Positions 1 through 9,036 of a stretch of 64,000 nt of DNA are shown piece after piece. A program made the position numbers and the translations under genes. Numbering within the stretch: position 1 is the stretch's first letter; each line of letters begins with the position of its first letter. Origin of the DNA: Parietichytrium sp. I65-24A (lineage: Eukaryota > Sar > Bigyra > Thraustochytrida > Thraustochytriidae); assembly GCA_012862575.1 (NCBI GenBank), contig BLSF01000044.1:186001-250000 (forward strand), written 5' to 3'. The notes below the pieces were generated by a model that saw nothing but the letters and a program-made list of their open reading frames with translations, did no database searches and had not been told where the DNA came from.

Positions 1-335
1 CACAATCAGCGACTCACAAACTTCCTTATTTCCTCACAACAGCAAGAGCGTCCCCGCACGTACGATACCCCCTCCCCCGTCACCGCCTTACTGCCGGCTA
101 GAGGTCCGCGCTGAGAGTGAGCACCGCCCCGCAGGAATTTATCTACCAGTCCTGTCAGCCTTCTCTCTTCGCAGTTCGCAGTTCGCAGTTCGCTCTTCCT
201 ACGTGTCAGGTGTCCGCGGGACAGAGGCGAGTTAACGTACTTTCGTACCTGAGGGGGACCAGGCGTTGAAGGTCCGCGTCCCACACTGTGTCGACTTTGC
301 CTATCGTTTGGAGAAGAGAGGAGAGCAGCAGAGAG
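1..335. other. upstream flank of the bHLH gene
   Basis: No gene is supported here. The stretch holds a heptamer array (168-193) and the presumed 5' untranslated leader of the bHLH gene. A minus-strand frame spanning 6-653 overlaps the real gene and has no recognisable domain. Confidence 0.5.
168..193. repeat. heptamer tandem array (ttcgcag)
   Basis: About 3.7 copies of ttcgcag lie 140 bp upstream of the bHLH start codon. This is one of many 7-10 bp arrays found in gene upstream flanks in this window. Confidence 0.85.
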
Positions 336-1241
336 ATGGACTCGTACGAGCTGGAGGATCTGGACCAAGTATTGGAGGATGTTGGCGTATGTGGGTCGGG
401 GCCAGCGTCTTCTGGCATGGCGATAGGTTACCAATCGGAAGGTGGAATGGACAGCGACACGGAGGAGATGCTCAAGCTGTGCCTGCCGTTGTCGCCGCCG
501 AAAGGGCCGCATGACTTTGCTCCCCCAGCAGAGATGGAGTTTTTGGAGCTCGGGGGTCCGGTGTATCATCAGCAGTTCCCGTCTCCACAGCCGCTTGGAG
601 CGCACGGGCACTCTATGTCGGTTTCCGAGGAGGAGATGGAGCAGATGAGCCACGCGGATCAGCAGACGCCCAAGTCGTCATCCACGGTGGCGGATCTCTT
701 TCGCAAGTCTAAGATCTTCACGGCCAAGGCTGATAATAGGGAGCGCAAGAGCTACCGCGAGAAGCAGCGTCGTATGCAGGTTAACAAGCGGTTCGAGTAT
801 CTGGCAAAGTGCCTCGGCGAAAACCCGAAGAAAGAAAAGGCTGATCTTATCCAGTCTGCCATTGAAACCATCGAGTCCCTTCGGGCAGAAAATGCTGCGC
901 TTGCTAGAAAGTTCGCGCAGACTTCTATGCAGTCCCCTATCAAGACTGAGTCCTCAGTCAACGCAAGCAACGATTTTGAGGCAAAACAGGGGCCGGCGAA
1001 ACGAAGGCGCGGGAACCCAGTGGAAGTGCTTCCTATCGTCCCGAAAGCATCTAAAGCTGGCTCGAGCCGAGAAATTGATCTCACCAAGATTCCTGGCCTC
1101 GAGCAATTGGTTAGCAAGAGTGGCATGGGCCTTCCGTCGCCAGCTGTCTTGGCAAAGCTTTTCCAGGCCCAGCAGATCGCTTCCCTTCTTCAGCCTGATT
1201 CTCAAGACTCCTCCGAGATGACTCATTCTCACTGCGCTTAA
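336..1241 (+). CDS. bHLH transcription factor (leucine-rich second helix)
   Basis: A 301-residue protein starting at the first ATG of the frame (336); the open frame begins earlier but only with non-ATG codons. The acidic N-terminus (residues 1-130) looks like an activation region. Residues ~140-200 fit a basic helix-loop-helix: basic segment RERKSYREKQRR, then VNKRFEYLAKCL as helix 1, a short GENPKKEK loop, and ADLIQSAIETIESLRAENAAL-like helix 2 running into a short coiled coil. The conserved Glu and Arg of the E-x-x-R-R core are present, but the usual basic-region His is not. By family it should bind E-box-type DNA as a dimer in the nucleus. A basic patch (AKRRRGN) near residue 230 could be a nuclear localisation signal. 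The target pathway is unknown. Confidence 0.8.
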   Translation: MDSYELEDLDQVLEDVGVCGSGPASSGMAIGYQSEGGMDSDTEEMLKLCLPLSPPKGPHDFAPPAEMEFLELGGPVYHQQFPSPQPLGAHGHSMSVSEEEMEQMSHADQQTPKSSSTVADLFRKSKIFTAKADNRERKSYREKQRRMQVNKRFEYLAKCLGENPKKEKADLIQSAIETIESLRAENAALARKFAQTSMQSPIKTESSVNASNDFEAKQGPAKRRRGNPVEVLPIVPKASKAGSSREIDLTKIPGLEQLVSKSGMGLPSPAVLAKLFQAQQIASLLQPDSQDSSEMTHSHCA

Positions 1242-2284
1242 GAAACAAGAGCTCGACTCTCCGTCACTTTCTCGCTTCTCTCCGCTAAAGCACATAGCTC
1301 GCAAAGGCGGGGAGAGGATTGGGTTCGGCCCACTGAGTGCATTGTCCGCTCTCCTTGGGTTATCCATACCTTCCATACCGCCCCGTGCTTTGCTCACAAA
1401 ACTTTGCACACCGTCAACGTCACCCATCGTCATTTTGGTTTCTCACCTTGCGTTCCCGTTCAGAACACCTGAATTGACCGAAATTGCATAACTTGCTTTT
1501 TCTTTACTTATATACAGCTCTGAAGAACAGAGACTCCGATTAAACAAACCAAGGCAACCGTTCAAGTTCTTCGACTTTCTTTGCGCTGGTCTTTTTATCG
1601 TACACCTCATTAGATTATTTATAAACCCGATAGCAACCTCAGGCGCTCATGTTCCCCAGCAATGCCCAGCGCCGTTCGCCATCTGTCTCTCGCAAGCTCC
1701 ACATACGTTCGCGCCACGTTCGTGCCACGTCCGCAAAAGAAACCGCGTGCGCGAAACCGAACCGAAGACGCCAATCAAACTAACTACCCATCACGAGTGG
1801 TCACTAAACCGAAAACCGAAAAGCCACCTCGGACAAACAGTTCACAGCCGCAGACGACTTGTGATTTGTAAACCGATGCCGAGAAATGACCGACCAGATA
1901 TGACCAGATGATCGAAAATGATTCAATGGCCAAGTCATTGGATGACCAAAAACGAGACCAAACGAAACCAAACGAGACCAAATGTCAAAGCTGCAAGAAG
2001 CTGCAAGGGCTACACGAGCCGGCCTTACGCGAGCGACTAAGTGTGGCGCTACCCTCTCCACAGGATCCAGAAACTCCCTTAACTGAACAGAAGCGTAGAC
2101 CGAGCGAGGCATCTATCTCCTAAGACACGCGTAGGGAGAACCAGGAACGTTCGCGAGTTTCGCGAGTACCCCACAGAGCGGTGTCCCCCATAGGTGTGCG
2201 CGGGGACCGTTTCATTCAGAGCGGCGGAAGGTATTCTTGAGAGCTGCCCGAGAGCGCGCAGTGTTGTGTGTGGAGACACACAGG
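1242..2284. other. intergenic, bHLH to EHD-like GTPase
   Basis: No gene is supported; the short frames here are Arg/Thr/Pro-biased and unrecognisable. It holds perfect decamer repeats at 1951-1980 and presumably the promoter of the GTPase gene. Confidence 0.5.
1951..1980. repeat. decamer tandem array (aacgagacca)
   Basis: Three decamers (aacgagacca, aacgaaacca, aacgagacca) stand 305 bp upstream of the GTPase start codon. Confidence 0.8.
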
Positions 2285-3937
2285 ATGCTCGCCACAGCGT
2301 TGATATCGAGGCTGAGAGGGTCTGGCCGTGTAGGTTTTGCGGTGGCGCAGCGGGGGTTCAGTTTCAAGTCAAATGCTCGAACGTCGTGGCGGAATTTGAG
2401 CTTGTTCAGCAGCTCCAAGCAGGACGGCGCGGAAGATGACGTCGATTCTGAGGGCGGGGAAAGGCGGTTGCCGTGGGGCGAGCAGAGCGAGCTGAGTCAA
2501 TTCGTTTCCAGAGAGACAGAGACGCTCATGGCGGAGGTGCTCATGCCGCTGAATCGCGCACATGATGGGCCCTTGGAAGAGGAGTCCGACGAGAGGACTC
2601 CGCTGCCGTTTGTGTTCCTGCTGGGAAATCATTCGTCCGGCAAGAGTTCGTTTATTAACCACGTCCTGGAGCGTCGCATTCAGAACACTGGAGTGGCACC
2701 GACAGACGATGGGTTCACAATCATCGTGCCTGGGGAGAGAGATGTTGACCAGGATGGGCCTAGCTTGATCGGCGATCCTGATATGGGATTTTCTGGCCTT
2801 CGATCGTTTGGCCCGTCTATGATTCACCACACGCACTTGAAGATCAGGAACAATTTGGCCGTAAATGACATTATCCTGGTTGACAGTCCTGGGATGATTG
2901 ACAGCCCGCAGGACTCGATTGCCTACGCTGGAAAGTCGAGCGGGCATAAGAGCGACCGTGGGTATGACTTTGAAGGCGTCACTCGCTGGTTCGCGGAAAG
3001 AGCCGATGTGATCCTCCTATTCTTCGACCCTGACAAGCCTGGGACGACCGGGGAAACCCTCTCCGTGCTGACCAACTCTCTGGCTGGTATGGACCACAAG
3101 CTGCACATTGTTTTGAATAAGGTGGACCAGTTCAAAAAAATTCACGACTTCGCGCGCGCATACGGAAGTTTGTGTTGGAACTTGTCCAAGGTGATTCCTC
3201 GCAAAGATCTTCCGCGGATATACACCATGTACACGCCCGTAACCTTGGACAAAGGAAACGCCGGCCGCGTGCTTCAGTTTCAAGACCAACATCGCCAGGA
3301 AGAGCCTTTCAACCAAGAAAATGCCCAGCTGAGCTGGAAATCTAGCTTGCAGGATCTCGAGGCTCAGCGTGAAGACGTCATCGGTGAAGTGCATCGCGCG
3401 CCAAGCCGTCGTTTGGACAACATGATCACTCACCTTTACGACTCTGCGCGCCTCCTGAGAATGCACTTGATCATGACAGAAGCAGTTCGCCACAAGTTTC
3501 AAACGGCCCGCAATAAGATTTTCATGACTGCAGCAGGCGTCGGGGTTGCAGGCAACCTCGTTTCGCTGTCCGCGTTGTATCTTGTACCTTCCGTGTGGAG
3601 TTTCTCTGCAGTGCTTTCAGCTTCTTCTATCGCCGGCGCCGCTGGTGTCTATTTATGGGGCAATTACCAGCAGCAAGAGCGCAGCAAGTCGATGGCAACG
3701 GACGCTTTCTTGAATGGGTTGTTTCAGCGAATCTACGTTCGCGAAATTGCCGAGGGCGACCAATTCGTCCAGGCCCTGTGGCACAGGGTTCGCGTTCCGC
3801 TCAAGTCCACGATTGAGATGGTCGGCCCGAGTGCACTCGCGCGGGTGACATCAGGCGAGCTTCGCCAACTAGATCGCATCATCGACACCGAGGTTCCCGC
3901 TCTTCGAAGGAAGGCGGCGCCAAGGTATCGCAATTAG
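2285..3937 (+). CDS. EHD/dynamin-like GTPase, probable mitochondrial membrane protein
   Basis: A 550-residue protein starting at ATG 2285. The first ~45 residues are Arg/Ser/Ala-rich without acidic residues, like a mitochondrial presequence. GTPase motifs are complete: P-loop GNHSSGKSS (~114), DSPG (~200) and NKVDQ (~277). The blocks RGYDFEGVTRWFAERAD and RAYGSLCWNLSKVI match the EHD (Eps15-homology-domain ATPase/GTPase) group of the dynamin superfamily rather than classical dynamins. No EH domain is present. Instead, residues ~413-465 hold two hydrophobic segments that could form a membrane hairpin, followed by a helical C-terminus. The likely role is membrane shaping or fission on an organelle. 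Mitochondrial location is inferred from the leader; a plastid is less likely but not excluded. Confidence 0.8.
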   Translation: MLATALISRLRGSGRVGFAVAQRGFSFKSNARTSWRNLSLFSSSKQDGAEDDVDSEGGERRLPWGEQSELSQFVSRETETLMAEVLMPLNRAHDGPLEEESDERTPLPFVFLLGNHSSGKSSFINHVLERRIQNTGVAPTDDGFTIIVPGERDVDQDGPSLIGDPDMGFSGLRSFGPSMIHHTHLKIRNNLAVNDIILVDSPGMIDSPQDSIAYAGKSSGHKSDRGYDFEGVTRWFAERADVILLFFDPDKPGTTGETLSVLTNSLAGMDHKLHIVLNKVDQFKKIHDFARAYGSLCWNLSKVIPRKDLPRIYTMYTPVTLDKGNAGRVLQFQDQHRQEEPFNQENAQLSWKSSLQDLEAQREDVIGEVHRAPSRRLDNMITHLYDSARLLRMHLIMTEAVRHKFQTARNKIFMTAAGVGVAGNLVSLSALYLVPSVWSFSAVLSASSIAGAAGVYLWGNYQQQERSKSMATDAFLNGLFQRIYVREIAEGDQFVQALWHRVRVPLKSTIEMVGPSALARVTSGELRQLDRIIDTEVPALRRKAAPRYRN

Positions 3938-4656
3938 TCTTTACTTTCACCTCCTTTAGCACACCCAATCCATTCTCTATTCTCAGCCTCTTTGCACCTA
4001 CTGACCTTCTCTTCCATCATGACCAACTCTTTCTACTTCAACTTCGCACTCCAATCAACTTGGCCAAATCCACCTTGCAAGCCCAACTACACCGCACTGA
4101 ACAAGGCACCCTCCCGACCACAGATCCGGTCACACACATCTGCCAGCCAGTAGAAGTTAGATAGCAAGTTGCATAGAAGCGGAGTGGAGCAAAAATTAGT
4201 TGGCAGCGAAGGATGAAATAAATGTTCAAATGAAGTCCATTCAGACGGAGAGTCCAATAAGTAGCAAAGCAGTGAAAAGCACATTGACATTGACATTGGC
4301 ACATTGGCACATTGGCACATTGGCACATTGGCACATTGGCACATTGGCATTGACTTTGACTTTGACATTCTGAATTGGAGGAGCAGCTGCGCCGTCTACT
4401 GGCATTGCTACAGTCCTCCACATTGACACGTTCATACATAGACAGACACATTGCATTAATTATTGCGTTTGCGTTGCTTTACGGAGCTGGTTGCGAGCAC
4501 GTGCTATCACTAGGTGAGCAACGAGAGTGCACAAGTTGCAACTTGGCACTTGCTACGTGCAGGGAGGGAAGGTCGTGGGATGAAAGGAAGAGGCTGCTCG
4601 CGATTGACGTGAGATTGGGCGGATTGGAGCTGCAGAGCGTTGGCGCACGTGGTCTC
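3938..4656. other. intergenic, upstream of the long coiled-coil gene
   Basis: No gene is supported. It contains the octamer array at 4293-4348. Repetitive frames across that array (minus strand, Cys/Gln/Met-rich) are artefacts of the repeat. The frame of the downstream coiled-coil gene is open back to 4375 but has no ATG before 4657. Confidence 0.55.
4293..4348. repeat. octamer tandem array (acattggc)7
   Basis: Seven exact head-to-tail copies of acattggc, flanked on both sides by degenerate gacatt/actttg units, lie about 310 bp upstream of the coiled-coil gene's start codon. Confidence 0.95.
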
Positions 4657-7600
4657 ATGATGGACACCGCGAAACGGGAACGGGAGCGCGGGAAGCGGTT
4701 GCGGGACTCTGCAAATGCAGTCTTCCCTCGGGGAGGGGGCGGCCTGAATGGAAACTTGCAGCAAGGGCCTGAGACAGGGTATCTGACTCAGGGCGTGGGC
4801 AGCAATAACGCGATGGACGAGATTGTTGGCAAGATGCAGCGAATGGAGCAGGAGGTGAGGAAAGGGAATATGGGCTTGAGTCAGATTAGAAAAAATGACC
4901 TCCACCACCTCGCGACGCTCGCAGAGAGGATGGAGAGAGTGGAGACTGAACTGGTAAAAGTTCGGCTCGACGCGTCTTCCGCGAAGGGGGCTTCGCTGGA
5001 AAGCGTTGATATTATGTCCCATGTTGCCATGGTGGACAAGGACAGGGCTTCGACCAAGCAGGCCATGCTGGCCCTTGAGCACAAGGTCAATTCTCTCCAT
5101 CAAAAGTTTCAGGGCCTGACCCAGAAAGCTGACTTGGGCGCTGCCATCGCAACTTCGTCCGTATCCCGGCTTGAGGAGGGGTCAAAGGCGGTATCGCACA
5201 GCCAAGACATTCGCTCTAGTGCTGTGGAGCGAGATGTGAGGCTTATGCAAGAGAAGGTGCTCCAGCTCGACCACGACTTGCGCACGGCAATGGGCAGCTT
5301 GTCGCAACTTTCAGGCGAATCTAGGAGAACAATTTCCAGCGCGGAGCAGAACGCAGCCCAGACACTCGAGCGCCTGACATACCTGAACACCCTCTTATCC
5401 GAAAAAGAGCAATCGCTAACTGAGAGAATGACGCAACTACAAGAAAACATTCAGGGCATGGAGAGTTATGCTAGGCAGGTTGGAGATCGAAGAGTGAACA
5501 TGATGGAGAAGCAAAATGAGTATGCCAAAGAAGCTACAGACCGAAGGGTCGGCATAGCAGAGTACGCCGTGGAGAGGGAGAGAAGAGATCGTCTCTCAGC
5601 AGAGTCCCAACTCCGGCGTGAGTTCGAAGTACGCTATGAATCGTTCGAATCAAGTTTACGCGAGCATGAGACCATCTTAAAATCCGCCAACGAGCGCTTT
5701 GTCAGAAGTACAAACAACGTTGTGGATCAACAAGTTGCAAAGTTGGAGCAGATGGAGAGCAAAATCTCGAAAAGACTGGCGAGCGTCAATGCGCAAATGC
5801 GAGAGAATAAATCATTGCTCGAATCTGCAGCGGCGGAAGCTGGTAAAGTGGCTACGGCTAACTACAAAAAGCTGGAGGACCTGCTCAAAGCGGAGATTAA
5901 GGTGCGCACGTCTGCAATGCTCAAAGTTCGGGAACAGTACGACGAGCAAAAGGCTCAATTTGACAATCAACTCAAATCAATATCAACAAGGGACAACGCC
6001 TCACAAGCGCTAATTCAGACGAAGATTGATTTATTAAGGCAAGCTCTCGAGGAGCAAGACGCAGAGCACCGCACTGCATTGAACAAGCAGATTGGGAGAG
6101 TGCAAGGTGAAGTAGAAAATCTGGAGCTCAAGACAACCGAAGCGACAGATCGGCTCGACCGTGAAGCAAAGGATCATATTCAGAGCTCAAGCTCACAGTT
6201 TCTTCGGCTCGAAGGGCTCCTTGGTTCTCGATTCGATGACGCTCTTGAGCGAGCAACAGACATCAAGGCAGAGCTTGAGAGGCGTCATTCAGAAATGGAG
6301 GCCGAACTTAGGGGGCGAATTTCGAAGAATCACGTAGAAGCTCATGAGCTAGTGGCGAAGGAGCGAGAGAACAGGATTGCGTCAATGAACAACCTATCCA
6401 TTGTTTCAGAAAGACGATTCGTACATTTGGACCAAACTTTCCAAAGCCAGCTTGCCAAACTTGAAGGTGATGTTTGCAGCCGACAAGAGGCTACCCTAAG
6501 CAGACTTGCGAACCAAGATGCCACCCAAGCCCAAAGGCATGAGGAGCTGGAGGGCAAGTTTGTCAGCTTGATCGAAGACATGAGAAGCTCCTTTGAAGCA
6601 GCTCAGAAGGAACAACAGAAGGGATTCGAAGCAAAATTTGCGGGCCTGCTTGAAGAGAAAGAGATACTTAAAAAGAAGTTGGCTCAGACCGAAGAAAACC
6701 TCGAAAATCAGATTCTTACATCAAAGAGGAAGCTGGAATCGCGCTGTGATGAGCTTGAGGCCGCTCTGAATCGCTCCTGCGCACGAGAAGACCGGCTAGA
6801 GGCACAGCTACTCCAAGAAAGGGAGACGAACAGGCAAGCCCAGATCGAGACTGCACGGAAAGTAGAGGAGTCGCTGCTTGCTCTGGATCAAAAGGCTGTC
6901 AAGATGAATGCGGAATTGTGTAGCTCATGGGACGAAACCGTTGCGCAAACCCAAAAGCAGCTCAAAGCATACATGGACAATAAATTCGCTGTGATCCGCT
7001 CAACGCTGCGGACCAGTGTCCAGGCTGAAGCGGTGTCAAGGGCTGAAAACATTCGTTGGACCAGGCAAGATCTGGAGAAGCTTGTGCGACTACAGGAGCA
7101 ACTGCAGCATAGGTTCACAGACGAGAAACTACGTTCGCTCGCGACCAAGATGGAGATGCTTCTGAAAGATGAGCGTCAAAAGACGCAAGAGGGAGATAGC
7201 TTGGTCAAAGCAGAGCTGAAGAATGAGATTTCCGACGTTCAAGCGACTTTGCGAGAGGAAGCCGAAGTTCGCGGCATCATGAACGGAATCTGTGCACAGA
7301 TCGAGCAGCAGCAAATTATTGATCGCGAACAGCAACTCTTGTCCGAGACAAAGCATTTTATTGTCGAGGAGCAAATCTCACGCACGGAAGCCTTGCGGCA
7401 TCTTGGAGAACGTATGGAGACAGCAAATGCTGAGACTAGGCGAGAGTTGACGACTCTGCACTCCAGCACCCAAGAGAGCGTTGAAGAGTATAAACGCCAA
7501 CTGAATGAGAAAGTGGAGCACGTTGCTGCGGAAGCTACAAAAGAGCTCGCAGACCTTGCGGCGACGCAAGCGATGAACAATATTGTCAGCACTTTGGCGC

Positions 7601-8619
7601 AGAAGGAGCTCCAAGACGCGCACGTGAAACTAGAACGCGCTGTGGCGGAGTCACAGAGCGCATCGCGCTCGAAGGTGGAAGCGCAAATCAGTGAAATTAG
7701 GGAGAAGAACGCTGATATTGAGGTCCGTCTCGAGGCCCTCTCTGTGCTTGATCAAATCGCTTCTGATGTTGAGGTGCAGCAACACGGAGACGCGATTGCG
7801 AGGGTTGAAGCTGAAGTCCAAAGTCTAAGGGCAAGCGTGCAACACTTGTCGGGAGAGCAATGGAGCTCACTCAGTGAAAGGTTTGAAAAGCTGGAGAGCT
7901 CGAGTAGAGAGGTTTCCGAACAGCACAGCGAGCTGAAATCCAAGCTGGAAGAGATTTCCTCGGATGCATCGAACGCCGATGGACTCGGAGATCTGCAAGC
8001 TGAGCTGTACAATCATAAGCTATCGATTGACACGCTCTTGAAGAGGACAGAAAATGTTGAGGAATTACTTCTGCTAATCGGAGACAACGAGTTGAAGGAG
8101 ACTAAAGATATTCAGGCCGTGAGGAAAAGTATCGCAAAGCTAAAGGCGGATGGCAACAAGTTGCAGGAAGATATGCTCTTTTTTGCCGAACAAAACCTGG
8201 ACGACAAAAAGAAGCAGATCACACTTGAGGACGAATTGGAGCGCGTAGAAAACGACGCCAAAGAGCGCGAGAACAAGCTCGAGGAAGACGTCCTATTCTT
8301 TGCCGAACAGAACTTGGAAGAGAAAAAGAAGCAGATTGACTTGGAAGGTGAAATAATGCGTGTTGAGAACGACATCAAAGAGCGCGAGAACAAGCTCGAG
8401 GAGGACGTCCTGTTCTTCGCAGGCCAAAACCTCGAGGAGAAGAAGAAGCAAATTGACCTCAAGTCGGACTTGGAGCGCGTAGAGAACGACGTCAAAGAGC
8501 GCGAGAACAAGCTCGAGGAGGACGTCTTATTCTTTGCAGGCCAAAACCTCGAGGAGAAGAAGAAGCAAATAGATTTGCAGGCCGAAATTGATCAAGTCGA
8601 GAAGGCTCTCAAAGACTAG
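4657..8619 (+). CDS. very long coiled-coil protein with C-terminal 39-residue repeats
   Basis: About 1320 residues from ATG 4657 (a second ATG follows immediately at 4660). The N-terminal ~45 residues are basic and Gly-rich. From ~residue 45 to the end the protein is almost continuous coiled coil, rich in Glu, Lys, Gln, Arg and Leu, without Pro breaks. The C-terminus is made of four tandem 39-residue repeats (see 8158-8616). No catalytic domain or membrane segment is visible. The architecture suits a filament, tether or cytoskeletal/centrosomal scaffold of rootletin or myosin-tail style, but I do not recognise a family. Single exon, plus strand, between the GTPase and the PH-like protein; no functional link to either is evident. 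Confidence 0.8.
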   Translation: MMDTAKRERERGKRLRDSANAVFPRGGGGLNGNLQQGPETGYLTQGVGSNNAMDEIVGKMQRMEQEVRKGNMGLSQIRKNDLHHLATLAERMERVETELVKVRLDASSAKGASLESVDIMSHVAMVDKDRASTKQAMLALEHKVNSLHQKFQGLTQKADLGAAIATSSVSRLEEGSKAVSHSQDIRSSAVERDVRLMQEKVLQLDHDLRTAMGSLSQLSGESRRTISSAEQNAAQTLERLTYLNTLLSEKEQSLTERMTQLQENIQGMESYARQVGDRRVNMMEKQNEYAKEATDRRVGIAEYAVERERRDRLSAESQLRREFEVRYESFESSLREHETILKSANERFVRSTNNVVDQQVAKLEQMESKISKRLASVNAQMRENKSLLESAAAEAGKVATANYKKLEDLLKAEIKVRTSAMLKVREQYDEQKAQFDNQLKSISTRDNASQALIQTKIDLLRQALEEQDAEHRTALNKQIGRVQGEVENLELKTTEATDRLDREAKDHIQSSSSQFLRLEGLLGSRFDDALERATDIKAELERRHSEMEAELRGRISKNHVEAHELVAKERENRIASMNNLSIVSERRFVHLDQTFQSQLAKLEGDVCSRQEATLSRLANQDATQAQRHEELEGKFVSLIEDMRSSFEAAQKEQQKGFEAKFAGLLEEKEILKKKLAQTEENLENQILTSKRKLESRCDELEAALNRSCAREDRLEAQLLQERETNRQAQIETARKVEESLLALDQKAVKMNAELCSSWDETVAQTQKQLKAYMDNKFAVIRSTLRTSVQAEAVSRAENIRWTRQDLEKLVRLQEQLQHRFTDEKLRSLATKMEMLLKDERQKTQEGDSLVKAELKNEISDVQATLREEAEVRGIMNGICAQIEQQQIIDREQQLLSETKHFIVEEQISRTEALRHLGERMETANAETRRELTTLHSSTQESVEEYKRQLNEKVEHVAAEATKELADLAATQAMNNIVSTLAQKELQDAHVKLERAVAESQSASRSKVEAQISEIREKNADIEVRLEALSVLDQIASDVEVQQHGDAIARVEAEVQSLRASVQHLSGEQWSSLSERFEKLESSSREVSEQHSELKSKLEEISSDASNADGLGDLQAELYNHKLSIDTLLKRTENVEELLLLIGDNELKETKDIQAVRKSIAKLKADGNKLQEDMLFFAEQNLDDKKKQITLEDELERVENDAKERENKLEEDVLFFAEQNLEEKKKQIDLEGEIMRVENDIKERENKLEEDVLFFAGQNLEEKKKQIDLKSDLERVENDVKERENKLEEDVLFFAGQNLEEKKKQIDLQAEIDQVEKALKD
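8158..8616 (+). repeat. four 117-bp in-frame repeats (39 residues each)
   Basis: Units at 8158-8274, 8275-8391, 8392-8508 and 8509-8616 (the last slightly short) encode copies of a 39-residue motif with core KLEEDVLFFAEQNLEEKKKQ. Copies 2-4 are more alike than copy 1, and the nucleotide sequence is also conserved, so expansion looks recent. Confidence 0.95.
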
Positions 8620-9036
8620 CTAATCCAAAATCAACGGCTTACTATCGCTTGCTGCGACCACAAACTCATACACGATACTATAACACCATTCTTGCTTTCT
8701 TTCCCGCTTCATCCCACTTGACATCACTTCATCGTGCCTGCCCACCTCCTCTTGCGTCCGTGTCGCGTGCTAATCGCACACATCCCAGCTCGCCATCGTG
8801 GGCGTCGACAACAGCCGCTCGCCCCTCACGAGATCCAGACCGGCACCTCGCGCTCCCCGTCGGTCGGAGAGCAGCCCCAGTCCCAGTCCTTTCCAAACTT
8901 TCCAAACTTGCCAAACTTTGCCACTCTCTGCTTCCCCGGCGGGAGCCACGCGGGCAGGTGCGAACGCGGGGAAGGTGTCTCGGTCGTGAGTTCGTAAAGC
9001 GGGGCACCCAGGCCTGGACAAGCTCGCGCCAGCAGC
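8620..9036. other. intergenic, coiled-coil gene to PH-like gene
   Basis: No gene is supported. It holds three nonamers (ttccaaact type) at 8891-8917, 120 bp before the next start codon. Overlapping open frames on both strands lack domain signatures. Confidence 0.5.
8891..8917. repeat. nonamer tandem array (ttccaaact)
   Basis: ttccaaact, ttccaaact and tgccaaact are adjacent, with a degenerate partial copy after them, in the upstream flank of the PH-like protein gene. Confidence 0.75.

Noticed and set aside
4038-4456. Minus-strand Cys/Gln/Met repeat peptide
   Set aside because: Produced entirely by the acattggc array, open in all three frames of that strand.
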